A DNA stretch of 6,465 bases from an uncultured Verrucomicrobiae bacterium (GTDB taxonomy: Bacteria; Verrucomicrobiota; Verrucomicrobiia; Palsa-1439). A program made the position numbers and the translations under genes. The stretch lies in assembly GCA_937927265.1 (NCBI GenBank), contig CALBCO010000181.1, positions 1 through 6,465 of the forward strand, read 5' to 3'. The notes under the pieces were generated by a model. It saw only the letters and a program-made list of their open reading frames with translations. It searched no databases and had not been told where the DNA came from. This document shows, piece by piece, positions 1 through 6,465 of this stretch (positions within the stretch are counted from its first letter, which is position 1; each line of letters begins with the position of its first letter).

Positions 1-1461
1 GAAGTGCTGCGTATCATCAATGAGCCAACTGCTGCGTCGCTGGCGTACGGTCTCGACAAGAAGAAAGACGAGCACATTGCCGTCTATGACCTCGGTGGTG
101 GCACCTTTGATATTTCGTTGCTTTCGATCGGCGATGGGGTGTTCGAAGTGTTGGCGACCAATGGCGACACGCATCTTGGCGGCGATGATTTCGACGAGCG
201 CGTGATGAATTGGGTGATTGATGATTTCAAAAAGGAGTACGGTATTGATCTCAAGAAGCAAGCCGACGCGTTGCAGCGCATCAAGGAGGAAGCCGAGAAA
301 GCAAAGATTGCGCTGTCCAGCGCCCAAGAATATGAGATTAACCTGCCGTTCATCACCGCTGACGCAACTGGCCCCAAACACATTGTCAAGAAGTTGACCC
401 GCGCCAAACTGGAACAATTGTGCGACGATTTGATTGAGCGAACCGTGCCGCCGGTTGAGGCTTGTTTGCGCGACGGCAAGTTGACGATGGATAAGGTAGA
501 CGAGTTGGTGCTTGTTGGCGGTATGACCCGGATGCCCAAGGTGATCGAAACCGCCCGCAAGCTGATCGGCAAAGCTCCGCATCAAGGCGTCAATCCAGAT
601 GAAGTCGTTGCGGTCGGTGCTGCGATTCAGGGCGGCGTGCTCACGGGACAGGTCAAACAGGATATTGTGTTGCTCGACGTGACACCCTTGTCGCTCGGCA
701 TCGAGACGCTGGGCAATGTGTTCACCGTGATGATCCCGCGCAACACGACGATACCGACCCGGAAAAACGAGATTTTCTCCACGGCGAGCGACAACCAGAC
801 GAGTGTCGAAGTGCATGTGTTGCAGGGGGAACGCCCGATGGCGCGAGACAACAAGACGATTGGACGGTTTCACTTGACGGAGATCCCGCCAGCGCCGCGT
901 GGAGTGCCGCAGATTGAAGTGACTTTTGATATCGATGCGAATGGCATTCTGCACGTCAGTGCGAAAGACCTCGGTACCGGCAAATCGCAAAAGATCACGA
1001 TCACGGCGTCGTCCGGGTTGTCCAAAGAAGAAGTCGAAAGGATGAAGAAAGAGGCCGAAGCGCACGCGGAAGAAGACAAAAAGCTGCGTGAGAAGGTGGA
1101 ATTGCGCAATCGCTGCGATGCGCGCGTCTATGAGACCGAGAAGTTGATGCGAGAGCACAAGGACATCATCAACGACGACCAACGGAAGAAGTTGGAGGAG
1201 GCAATTGAGAAGGTCAAAGACGCATTGAAACGAGAAGATACCGCAGCGATGAAGAGTGCCGAGGAAGCGTTAACGCAAGTTTGGCATGGAGTTTCGTCGG
1301 ACATCTACGCGAAAGTCCGTGACAAAGCTGGCTCGCAAACCGGATCGGCCGGTGGGGCCGGTCGAACGGCCTCCGAACCCGGGGCCAAGAAGGCCGGCCA
1401 GGAAAGCGATGTCGTGGACGCCGACTTCGAGATGGTGGACGACGACAAAAAGTCGAAGTGA
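1..1461 (+). CDS. dnaK: Molecular chaperone DnaK (Hsp70), 5'-truncated by window edge
   Basis: Cytosolic ATP-dependent Hsp70 that binds exposed hydrophobic peptide segments and works with DnaJ and GrpE. The frame is open from base 1, so about 486 residues are present. Aligning the RIINEPTAA motif (nt 10-36) with E. coli Arg167 implies about 163 N-terminal residues are missing; the GTG at 4 is internal, not a start. In order I see the phosphate-2 motif DLGGGTFD (nt 88-111), the adenosine motif VGGMTRMP (nt 514-537), the hydrophobic interdomain linker IVLL followed by DVTPLSLG (from nt 664), the beta substrate-binding domain with VLQGER and a [25 protein letters not shown] core, a charged helical lid from about nt 1018, and a Gly/Ala-rich tail ending [10 protein letters not shown] plus acidic and lysine residues, as in bacterial DnaK. 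No internal stop or frameshift is seen. groES follows after 92 nt, suggesting a shared heat-shock transcript. Its promoter lies outside the window. Confidence 0.98.
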   Translation, partial: EVLRIINEPTAASLAYGLDKKKDEHIAVYDLGGGTFDISLLSIGDGVFEVLATNGDTHLGGDDFDERVMNWVIDDFKKEYGIDLKKQADALQRIKEEAEKAKIALSSAQEYEINLPFITADATGPKHIVKKLTRAKLEQLCDDLIERTVPPVEACLRDGKLTMDKVDELVLVGGMTRMPKVIETARKLIGKAPHQGVNPDEVVAVGAAIQGGVLTGQVKQDIVLLDVTPLSLGIETLGNVFTVMIPRNTTIPTRKNEIFSTASDNQTSVEVHVLQGERPMARDNKTIGRFHLTEIPPAPRGVPQIEVTFDIDANGILHVSAKDLGTGKSQKITITASSGLSKEEVERMKKEAEAHAEEDKKLREKVELRNRCDARVYETEKLMREHKDIINDDQRKKLEEAIEKVKDALKREDTAAMKSAEEALTQVWHGVSSDIYAKVRDKAGSQTGSAGGAGRTASEPGAKKAGQESDVVDADFEMVDDDKKSK

Positions 1462-1464
1462 ATC

Positions 1465-1524
1465 GTGGGACAGGCCGCTAGCCTGTCCGTTGGAAACCTG
1501 TGACAGGCAAGAAGCCAGTCCCAC
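1465..1524. repeat. REP-like double palindrome between dnaK and groES
   Basis: A 60-nt element almost fills the dnaK-groES gap. GGACAGGC (1468-1475) and GCCTGTCC (1481-1488) form a perfect 8-bp stem with a 5-nt loop. A second, weaker stem is GACaGGC (1502-1508) with GCCaGTC (1514-1520), again with a 5-nt loop and one A-A mismatch. The outermost 11-mers, 1465-1475 and 1514-1524, are also complementary at 10 of 11 positions, so the element can fold either as two hairpins or as one long arm. Both halves look like copies of one palindromic unit. No T-tract follows, so I do not call it a terminator. It may stabilise, attenuate or mark processing of the dnaK-groES transcript, or be a dispersed repeat; both are inference. 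Confidence 0.7.
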
Positions 1525-1542
1525 TCAGCAACAACCAAACAG

Positions 1543-1547
1543 AGGAG
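1543..1547 (+). promoter_or_regulatory. Ribosome binding site of groES
   Basis: AGGAG within a purine-rich run, 6 nt before the ATG at 1554. It fixes the groES start there. The GTG at 1500, in the same frame, would add 18 residues not found in the GroES family and lies inside the palindromic element. Confidence 0.9.
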
Positions 1548-1553
1548 AGAGAC

Positions 1554-1841
1554 ATGAACGTAAAACCGTTGGGCGACCGGGTGCTGGTGCAACCGATCGA
1601 ACAAGAAGAAGTGAAGAAGGGCGGAATCATCATTCCGGATACCGCCAAGGAAAAACCCCAGGAGGGCAAAGTGATCGCCGTCGGGCCGGGCAAACGCGAT
1701 GAAAGCGGCAAGCTCATCCCGATGGACGTAAAGAAGGGCGACCGTGTGCTATACAGCAAGTATGGCGGCACGGAAATCAAGATTGACGGTAAAGAATACC
1801 TGATCATGCGTGAGGACGACATCCTCGGCGTGCTCGACTAA
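1554..1841 (+). CDS. groES: Co-chaperonin GroES (Hsp10)
   Basis: Encodes 95 residues, the usual GroES length. Seven copies form the lid that closes the GroEL cavity after ATP binding, in the cytosol. The N-terminus shows the family motif [10 protein letters not shown] (residues 5-14). The mobile loop that docks on the GroEL apical domain spans about 17-35 and contains GGIIIPD (23-29), the hydrophobic contact tripeptide. It is followed by the GKVIAVGPG strand (38-46), [21 protein letters not shown] (59-79 region), and the C-terminal [14 protein letters not shown] segment. The start is set by AGGAG 6 nt upstream. groEL begins 18 nt after the stop, the classic groESL order. I see no promoter or CIRCE operator directly upstream, so expression probably depends on a dnaK-proximal promoter or one inside dnaK. 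Confidence 0.98.
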   Translation: MNVKPLGDRVLVQPIEQEEVKKGGIIIPDTAKEKPQEGKVIAVGPGKRDESGKLIPMDVKKGDRVLYSKYGGTEIKIDGKEYLIMREDDILGVLD

Positions 1842-1853
1842 CCAAAGGAGTGA

Positions 1854-3491
<1,638 letters not shown>

Positions 3492-3508
3492 GTCCGGACA
3501 CCTGCCGT

Positions 3509-3557
3509 ATTCGGAAATGGCGGGGCGGTCCCAAACCGGGGCCGCCCCGTGCCGAAT
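3509..3557 (+). terminator. Strong GC-rich hairpin after groEL, probable transcript end
   Basis: A 12-bp stem with one G-U pair, 3521-3532 with 3538-3549, closes a 5-nt loop (3533-3537). An outer stem ATTCGG (3509-3514) with CCGAAT (3552-3557) adds 6 bp across a small internal loop. The hairpin sits just downstream of groEL, where a terminator is expected. It is followed only by a short TTTAAG, not a proper U-tract, so it may act as a weak or factor-assisted terminator or as a 3'-end stabiliser of the groESL mRNA. Confidence 0.6.
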
Positions 3558-3564
3558 TTAAGAC

Positions 3565-3593
3565 TTGTGAGGAATGGTGGAATCGCCTAGCGT
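3565..3593 (+). promoter_or_regulatory. Weak candidate sigma-70 promoter for rpoZ
   Basis: TTGTGA (3565-3570, 4 of 6 to TTGACA) and TAGCGT (3588-3593, 3 of 6 to TATAAT, but keeping its most conserved T, A and final T) are separated by exactly 17 nt. The position is right, between the groEL hairpin and rpoZ. It predicts a start near 3600 and a leader of only about 6 nt, which would agree with the missing Shine-Dalgarno. The matches are poor enough that chance is a real possibility. Confidence 0.25.
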
Positions 3594-3606
3594 GTGACCT
3601 GCTTTT

Positions 3607-3837
3607 ATGAACAGCAAACTACTCGAAGCCGCCTTGCAGCGCGTTGGGACGCCCGAATTGTTGGTCAACATCGTTTCCCGGCGGGTCCGGCAACTCGCCC
3701 AGGGGCACCGGCCCATGATCGTGGCCGGCTCGCGCATGGATCACGCCGATGTCGCTCTTCAAGAAATTGTGGAAGGCAAATTGAGCTACGAACTACCGCC
3801 GGTCGCGAAAGACGACGGGACGTTCGAAGCGGTTTGA
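3607..3837 (+). CDS. rpoZ: DNA-directed RNA polymerase subunit omega
   Basis: Encodes a 76-residue protein matching the omega/Rpb6 pattern. The N-terminal helix (residues 1-12) is followed by PELLVNIVSRRVRQLAQG (16-33), equivalent to the E. coli segment that ends in ARRARQMQ, and then by ADVALQEIVEGKLSYE (47-62), equivalent to ALREIEEG. Omega wraps the beta' C-terminus and helps RNA polymerase assembly. The protein is shorter than E. coli omega (91 residues) because the acidic C-terminal extension is absent, as is usual for many phyla. The start is forced: an in-frame TGA at 3595-3597 lies just upstream and the ATG at 3607 is the first start codon. There is no Shine-Dalgarno at the normal distance. 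smpB starts 48 nt after the stop. Confidence 0.88.
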   Translation: MNSKLLEAALQRVGTPELLVNIVSRRVRQLAQGHRPMIVAGSRMDHADVALQEIVEGKLSYELPPVAKDDGTFEAV

Positions 3838-3849
3838 CAGTTTTTTTCA

Positions 3850-3878
3850 TCGGCAGACGGCCAGTGCGGGGCTATATT
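3850..3878 (+). promoter_or_regulatory. Candidate promoter producing a leaderless smpB transcript
   Basis: TCGGCA (3850-3855, 4 of 6 to TTGACA) and TATATT (3873-3878, 5 of 6 to TATAAT) are separated by an optimal 17 nt. Counting 7 nt past the -10 box puts +1 at 3886, the A of the smpB start codon. The smpB ATG also has no Shine-Dalgarno at 5-12 nt upstream (3874-3881 reads atattcca). Both facts point to a leaderless mRNA. Transcription from rpoZ upstream could also contribute. Confidence 0.5.
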
Positions 3879-3885
3879 CCAAGCC

Positions 3886-4338
3886 ATGCTGGCGGTCATT
3901 CACAACCACAAGGCGCGACGCGATTATTTCATCCTCGAATCGATCGAGGCAGGGATCGAACTCAAGGGTACCGAGGTCAAATCTCTTCGAGCAGCACGCG
4001 CTTCGATTGACGAGGCGTTTGCCCGCATCGAGCGCCAGCAGTGCTGGCTGTATAACGCCCACATCGCCCATTACGAACAGGGCAACCGCTGGAACGTGGA
4101 CCCGCTGCGTCGCCGCCGTCTGCTCCTTCATAAAAAAGAAATCCACCGTCTGGCCAGCCTGCTCGGTGCCAAAGGCATAGTATTGGTGCCGCTCAAGATC
4201 TATTTCACCAAAAGCTTCGCCAAGGTTGAACTCGCTGTCGGCAAGGGCAAAACGCAAATTGACAAACGCGAAGCAATGAAACGCAAAACGCACGAACGGG
4301 AGATTGATCGCGCCCTGCGCGAAAGGACAAAACAATGA
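3886..4338 (+). CDS. smpB: SsrA-binding protein SmpB (trans-translation)
   Basis: Encodes 150 residues, within the family range of about 150-160. SmpB binds the tRNA-like domain of tmRNA and, with it, enters stalled ribosomes to tag and release nascent chains. Motifs in order: NHKARRDYFI (7-16, usual NRKARHDY), EAGIELKGTEVKSLR (21-35), YNAHIAHY (56-63), RRRRLLLHKKEI (75-86), KGIVLVPLKIYF (96-107), KVELAVGKGKTQIDKRE (113-129), and a basic tail (130-150) that inserts into the empty mRNA channel in studied SmpBs. The start at 3886 is the only one possible between the in-frame TGA at 3835 and the first motif. It lacks a Shine-Dalgarno but is preceded by a promoter-like pair at leaderless distance. 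The stop overlaps the next start as ATGA. No tmRNA gene lies in the window. Confidence 0.97.
   Translation: MLAVIHNHKARRDYFILESIEAGIELKGTEVKSLRAARASIDEAFARIERQQCWLYNAHIAHYEQGNRWNVDPLRRRRLLLHKKEIHRLASLLGAKGIVLVPLKIYFTKSFAKVELAVGKGKTQIDKREAMKRKTHEREIDRALRERTKQ
4323..4327 (+). promoter_or_regulatory. Ribosome binding site of the repeat-protein gene, inside smpB
   Basis: AAGGA within the last codons of smpB, 7 nt before the ATG at 4335. It supports that start despite the 4-nt overlap and fits translational coupling to smpB. Confidence 0.8.
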
Positions 4339-6233
4339 AAACGATGTTGGTAATCGTGGCTTTTCTCGCCGGGCTTGGCGGCGGATTTTTGCTCGGCCGG
4401 TGGCTTGGTCGCTTCGGCGCGTTGCCCTCGCACCCGCCTGTGGCGATCGTGACGGCCACTCCTGCGGAGCGGGCATCGCCGCCTTCCCCGGTCGCGCCCA
4501 CCCCGCCGGCCGCGGCAACGACTCTGGCACAACTGGAAACGGCATTGCGAACCGGCCGCGGTAGGGATTATCAGAAAGTCGCCACACTGGTTGCCGGCTT
4601 GGATGTGAGCCAGATCCGCGCGGCGATTGCCGCTGCTGAGGCCAATCCGAACCTTCATCTCCGACAGGTGGCGTTGGCCCAATTATTGAGCCGGTGGGCG
4701 CAGACCGACCGGCCCGCGGCCTTGCAATATGCCGAAAGCATAACGAACAACCGTTCCCGGCAAATCGCCGTCGAAGCGGTGGTCGGTTCGTGGCTTGAAA
4801 CCGATTGGGCCGGCGCCACCGCGTATGTCCAGCAATTGCCCGCCTCCACATTGAAACACCAGTTATTGGCCCAAGTCGCGGGGAAACTGGCGGAGACCGA
4901 CCCGCGCGGGGCATTGGCCATGGTGAGCAGCGTGCCGGGGGGAAATTCCCGGCACCAGATGCTTTGGCCCATCTTTAGCCAATGGGCAATGAAGTCGCCG
5001 CGCGATGCTGTGGCGGCGGCGATACAGTTGACGGGCGGGCGGGACCGTGACAATGCGCTGGCGGCGGTGGCGAACCAATGGGCGCAACAGGACCCCGACG
5101 CGGCGTTGGCGTGGGCGCAAACCCTGCCCGCGGGTAACACCCGCAATCAAGCCCTGCAAAACGTGCTGGCCGTCTATGCCGTCAAAGACCCCGTGGCGGC
5201 GGCGCGTCTGGCCGCGCAAATGCCAGCCGGCCAGATGCAAAATCAAGCCATTGCCAGCATCGCGTCGCAATGGGCGCAAACCGACCTGACCGGCGCGATG
5301 GCTTGGGTGCAGTCGCTGCCCATGGGACAGGGCAAACAAAATGCGTTGAGTAGCCTGCTCCATCAATTCGCGAGTCAGGACCCGGTCAAAGCCGCGGCGT
5401 TGGCGGAATCCCTCCCGGCGGGAAAACTGCGTAACAATGCCTACCAACAAATCGCCTGGCAATGGGCCAACACTGACCTCGACGGGGCTGTGCGTTGGGT
5501 TCAGTCGTTGCCGGAGGGCAGCGGCCGCACGGCGGCGCTCCAACAGATCTCCAACCAGTGGGCACAACAGGATCCGCGTGGCGCGATCAACTTTGCTTTG
5601 AGCTTGCCGGCGGGCGATACCCAAACCACGGCGCTTGCCAACATCGTCAGCCAATGGGCAAACAGCGATCCCGACGCGGCGCGCAACTGGGCATTCAGCC
5701 TGCCGGCCGGTACAATGCGCGATCAGGCCATTCGAGAGGTGATCAGCAACCTGGCCGGTAACGATCCGGTGACGGCGGCCAGTTACATCAGCCAGTTGCC
5801 CGCCGGCGCAGAAAGGGACAACGCGGCCCGCGCCGTCGTCTCACAATGGGGTTATCAGGACCCGCAAGCGGCGGCAGCTTGGATAATGCGGTTTGCCGAC
5901 GGCAACACCAAGGACAACCTGCTCAATCAACTGGCCGGCCAATGGGCCTACCACGACCCGACGGGTGCGGCCCAATGGCTCAATACGCTGCCCAGCGGCA
6001 AGACTCGCGATGGCGCCGTGCGCTCGTTCGCCCAGCAATTAGCCCACAACGACCCCGCCACCGCAATGCAATGGGCGGACTCCATCGAAGATGAGCAAAC
6101 GTGGCAGAGCACCACCCAGAACATCGCGTGGCAATGGTTGCGTGCGGACGCAAACCGGGCGCGGGCCTGGATCTCGCAATCCCAGTTGCCCGAGGCCATC
6201 AAACAAAACCTGCTCAAACAAAAGAGCCATTAA
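4335..6233 (+). CDS. Membrane-anchored alpha-solenoid protein of sixteen 32-residue repeats, function unknown
   Basis: Encodes 632 residues. Residues 4-21 are hydrophobic and Gly-rich (MLVIVAFLAGLGGGFLLG) and form a likely uncleaved anchor; I see no clear signal-peptidase site. Topology is uncertain, since Arg22 and Arg26 follow the segment and only Lys2 precedes it. A Pro/Ala-rich linker spans about 31-62 and a helical cap about 64-117. From residue 118 to the end there are 16 tandem repeats of 32 residues. Shared positions are W4-A5, D8-P9, A12, W15 (or another bulky residue), L19-P20, G22, R/K25, A28 and I/V32. Each repeat probably forms two helices, as in TPR- or Sel1-like solenoids, which usually bind other proteins. 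I recognise this Trp-Ala/Asp-Pro repeat style from verrucomicrobial hypothetical proteins but cannot name a characterised family. No catalytic motif is visible. Start: AAGGA 7 nt upstream, ATGA overlap with smpB. Confidence 0.9.
   Translation: MKTMLVIVAFLAGLGGGFLLGRWLGRFGALPSHPPVAIVTATPAERASPPSPVAPTPPAAATTLAQLETALRTGRGRDYQKVATLVAGLDVSQIRAAIAAAEANPNLHLRQVALAQLLSRWAQTDRPAALQYAESITNNRSRQIAVEAVVGSWLETDWAGATAYVQQLPASTLKHQLLAQVAGKLAETDPRGALAMVSSVPGGNSRHQMLWPIFSQWAMKSPRDAVAAAIQLTGGRDRDNALAAVANQWAQQDPDAALAWAQTLPAGNTRNQALQNVLAVYAVKDPVAAARLAAQMPAGQMQNQAIASIASQWAQTDLTGAMAWVQSLPMGQGKQNALSSLLHQFASQDPVKAAALAESLPAGKLRNNAYQQIAWQWANTDLDGAVRWVQSLPEGSGRTAALQQISNQWAQQDPRGAINFALSLPAGDTQTTALANIVSQWANSDPDAARNWAFSLPAGTMRDQAIREVISNLAGNDPVTAASYISQLPAGAERDNAARAVVSQWGYQDPQAAAAWIMRFADGNTKDNLLNQLAGQWAYHDPTGAAQWLNTLPSGKTRDGAVRSFAQQLAHNDPATAMQWADSIEDEQTWQSTTQNIAWQWLRADANRARAWISQSQLPEAIKQNLLKQKSH
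4686..6230 (+). repeat. Sixteen tandem 96-bp coding repeats without indels
   Basis: Repeat k begins at 4686 + 96(k-1): 4686, 4782, 4878 and so on to 6126. Fifteen units are exactly 96 bp; the last (6126-6230) carries three extra codons before the stop. The units diverge strongly in protein sequence but keep the register. At the DNA level the block CAATGGG, coding the Gln-Trp at unit positions 3-4, recurs in phase, for example at 4979, 5075, 5267, 5459, 5651 and 5939. Units 3, 6, 8, 12 and 15 replace Trp4 with Leu, Tyr or Phe. Confidence 0.93.
5166..5549 (+). repeat. Higher-order duplication: repeat pairs 6-7 and 8-9
   Basis: Unit 6 (5166-5261) resembles unit 8 (5358-5453) at 15 of 32 residues, sharing DPV, LA at 15-16 and PAG. 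Unit 7 (5262-5357) resembles unit 9 (5454-5549) at 19 of 32, sharing TDL, GA, WVQSLP and the G-x-G turn. The two unit types alternate, so a 192-bp pair appears to have been duplicated as a block within the array. The identities were counted by eye. Confidence 0.65.
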
Positions 6234-6398
6234 CGCGAAATCAGCCGGCACCCGCACGGCAAACTCCGCGCAAGTGTTCAATCTCATCCATTGTAGTCCC
6301 ATAGGTTTAGTGGCAATGCCGATAAGATATTTGGAATCTATGTTTTGTAAGTAATTGATAATGATTTACTTCCGGTTTCGTCGCAATTTTGCTTTAAC

Positions 6399-6437
6399 GT
6401 GGGGATGCACCACAAGCATTCTTGCAAACATCCCCGC
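6399..6437. repeat. 9-bp inverted repeat near the right edge
   Basis: GTGGGGATG (6399-6407) pairs with CATCCCCGC (6429-6437), with one G-U wobble. Inside the loop CAAG (6413-6416) can pair with CTTG (6421-6424). There is no T-tract on either strand, so it is not a convincing terminator. If the ATG at 6405 is a real start, the stem would bury it and could limit translation. Confidence 0.4.
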
Positions 6438-6465
6438 CAAGCGCGCGAACCGAAATCCACCACGG
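6405..6465 (+). CDS. Possible start of a new gene, cut by the window edge
   Basis: The ATG at 6405 opens 20 codons without a stop and runs off the window. The peptide is strongly basic (His, Lys and Arg make up half of it) and ends in REPKSTT, followed by a codon beginning with G. That resembles the leader of a type IV pilin-like prepilin, where a Gly-Phe-Thr-Leu-Ile-Glu motif would follow; such genes are abundant in Verrucomicrobia. The decisive part lies outside the window. There is no Shine-Dalgarno at normal spacing (GGGG touches the ATG). A TGC-TTTAAC sequence at 6390-6398 could be an extended -10 at leaderless distance. Short open frames arise by chance, so confidence is low. Confidence 0.2.
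   Translation, partial: MHHKHSCKHPRQAREPKSTT

Larger units (their letters stand above)
6234..6465. other. Intergenic tail with AT-rich, promoter-like stretch
   Basis: The 232 nt after the repeat gene hold no complete gene. Base composition changes from the GC-rich coding sequence to an AT-rich tract at about 6321-6397. This tract contains an imperfect palindrome, AAGTAA (6349-6354) and TTACTT (6366-6371), around an 11-nt loop, and a GATAAT hexamer at 6357-6362 with no -35 box at a workable spacing. No rho-independent terminator with a T-tract is visible directly after the repeat gene. Confidence 0.5.

Noticed and set aside
1500..1553. GTG at 1500 as an upstream start of groES
   Set aside because: It would add 18 non-family residues and lies in the palindrome. 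AGGAG at 1543 clearly serves the ATG at 1554.
1462..1553. CIRCE operator or a separate groES promoter
   Set aside because: No TTAGCACTC/GAGTGCTAA pair is present. TTGGAA at 1490 has no -10 box at 17 nt (agccag).
3834..3839. Perfect TTGACA -35 hexamer at the rpoZ stop
   Set aside because: The 16-18 nt downstream position (around 3856-3863) is GC-rich with no -10 box. The TATATT at 3873 is 33 nt away.
3841..3847. T7 run after rpoZ as a rho-independent terminator
   Set aside because: No stable stem lies directly upstream; the best pairing is a distant 5-bp match.
3594..4010. 138-codon + strand frame overlapping rpoZ and smpB
   Set aside because: It is out of frame with two recognised genes, and its Arg/Gly-rich translation matches nothing.
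3847..4914. 355-codon - strand frame across smpB and the start of the repeat gene
   Set aside because: It overlaps two supported + strand genes, is rich in Arg and Pro as frame shadows are, and shows no domain.
4863..5654. 263-codon - strand frame inside the repeat array
   Set aside because: It mirrors the periodic codons of the repeat gene and has no independent support.
6234..6465. tmRNA (ssrA) gene near smpB
   Set aside because: No tRNA-like acceptor or T-arm sequence, and no tag reading frame ending in an Ala-Ala type tag, is visible in the tail.

Overview
The window looks like a chromosomal housekeeping segment from a Gram-negative bacterium of the PVC superphylum, most likely a verrucomicrobium. 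That is an inference from protein style: the verrucomicrobial look of DnaK, GroEL and the short omega subunit, and the long Trp-Ala/Asp-Pro repeat protein, a type I associate with Verrucomicrobia and relatives. No marker in the window settles the phylum. All recognisable genes lie on the + strand.

Layout. Positions 1-1461 hold the 3' three quarters of dnaK, cut by the left edge. A 92-nt gap carrying a REP-like double hairpin leads to groES (1554-1841), which is followed after 18 nt by groEL (1860-3491). A strong GC-rich hairpin (3509-3557) probably ends this chaperone unit. Next come rpoZ (3607-3837, RNA polymerase omega) and smpB (3886-4338, trans-translation factor). The smpB stop overlaps, as ATGA, the start of a 632-residue membrane-anchored protein (4335-6233) built of sixteen 32-residue helical repeats in perfect register. 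The last 232 nt include an AT-rich stretch, a 9-bp hairpin and an open frame running off the right edge.

How the genes fit together. DnaK and GroEL/GroES are the two main cytosolic ATP-dependent folding machines, here in a single direction with no visible promoter or CIRCE operator between them. Omega supports RNA polymerase assembly. SmpB with tmRNA (not in the window) rescues stalled ribosomes. The first five genes are therefore transcription and protein-quality-control functions. The repeat protein has no assigned function; its start is coupled to smpB.

Most worth a second look: the indel-free repeat array and its internal 64-residue duplication; the likely leaderless start of smpB, where a promoter-like pair with a 17-nt spacer puts +1 on the A of the ATG; and the palindromic element between dnaK and groES. 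I found no CRISPR array, mobile element, tRNA or rRNA, and nothing I would call a clearly new biological system beyond the uncharacterised repeat protein.
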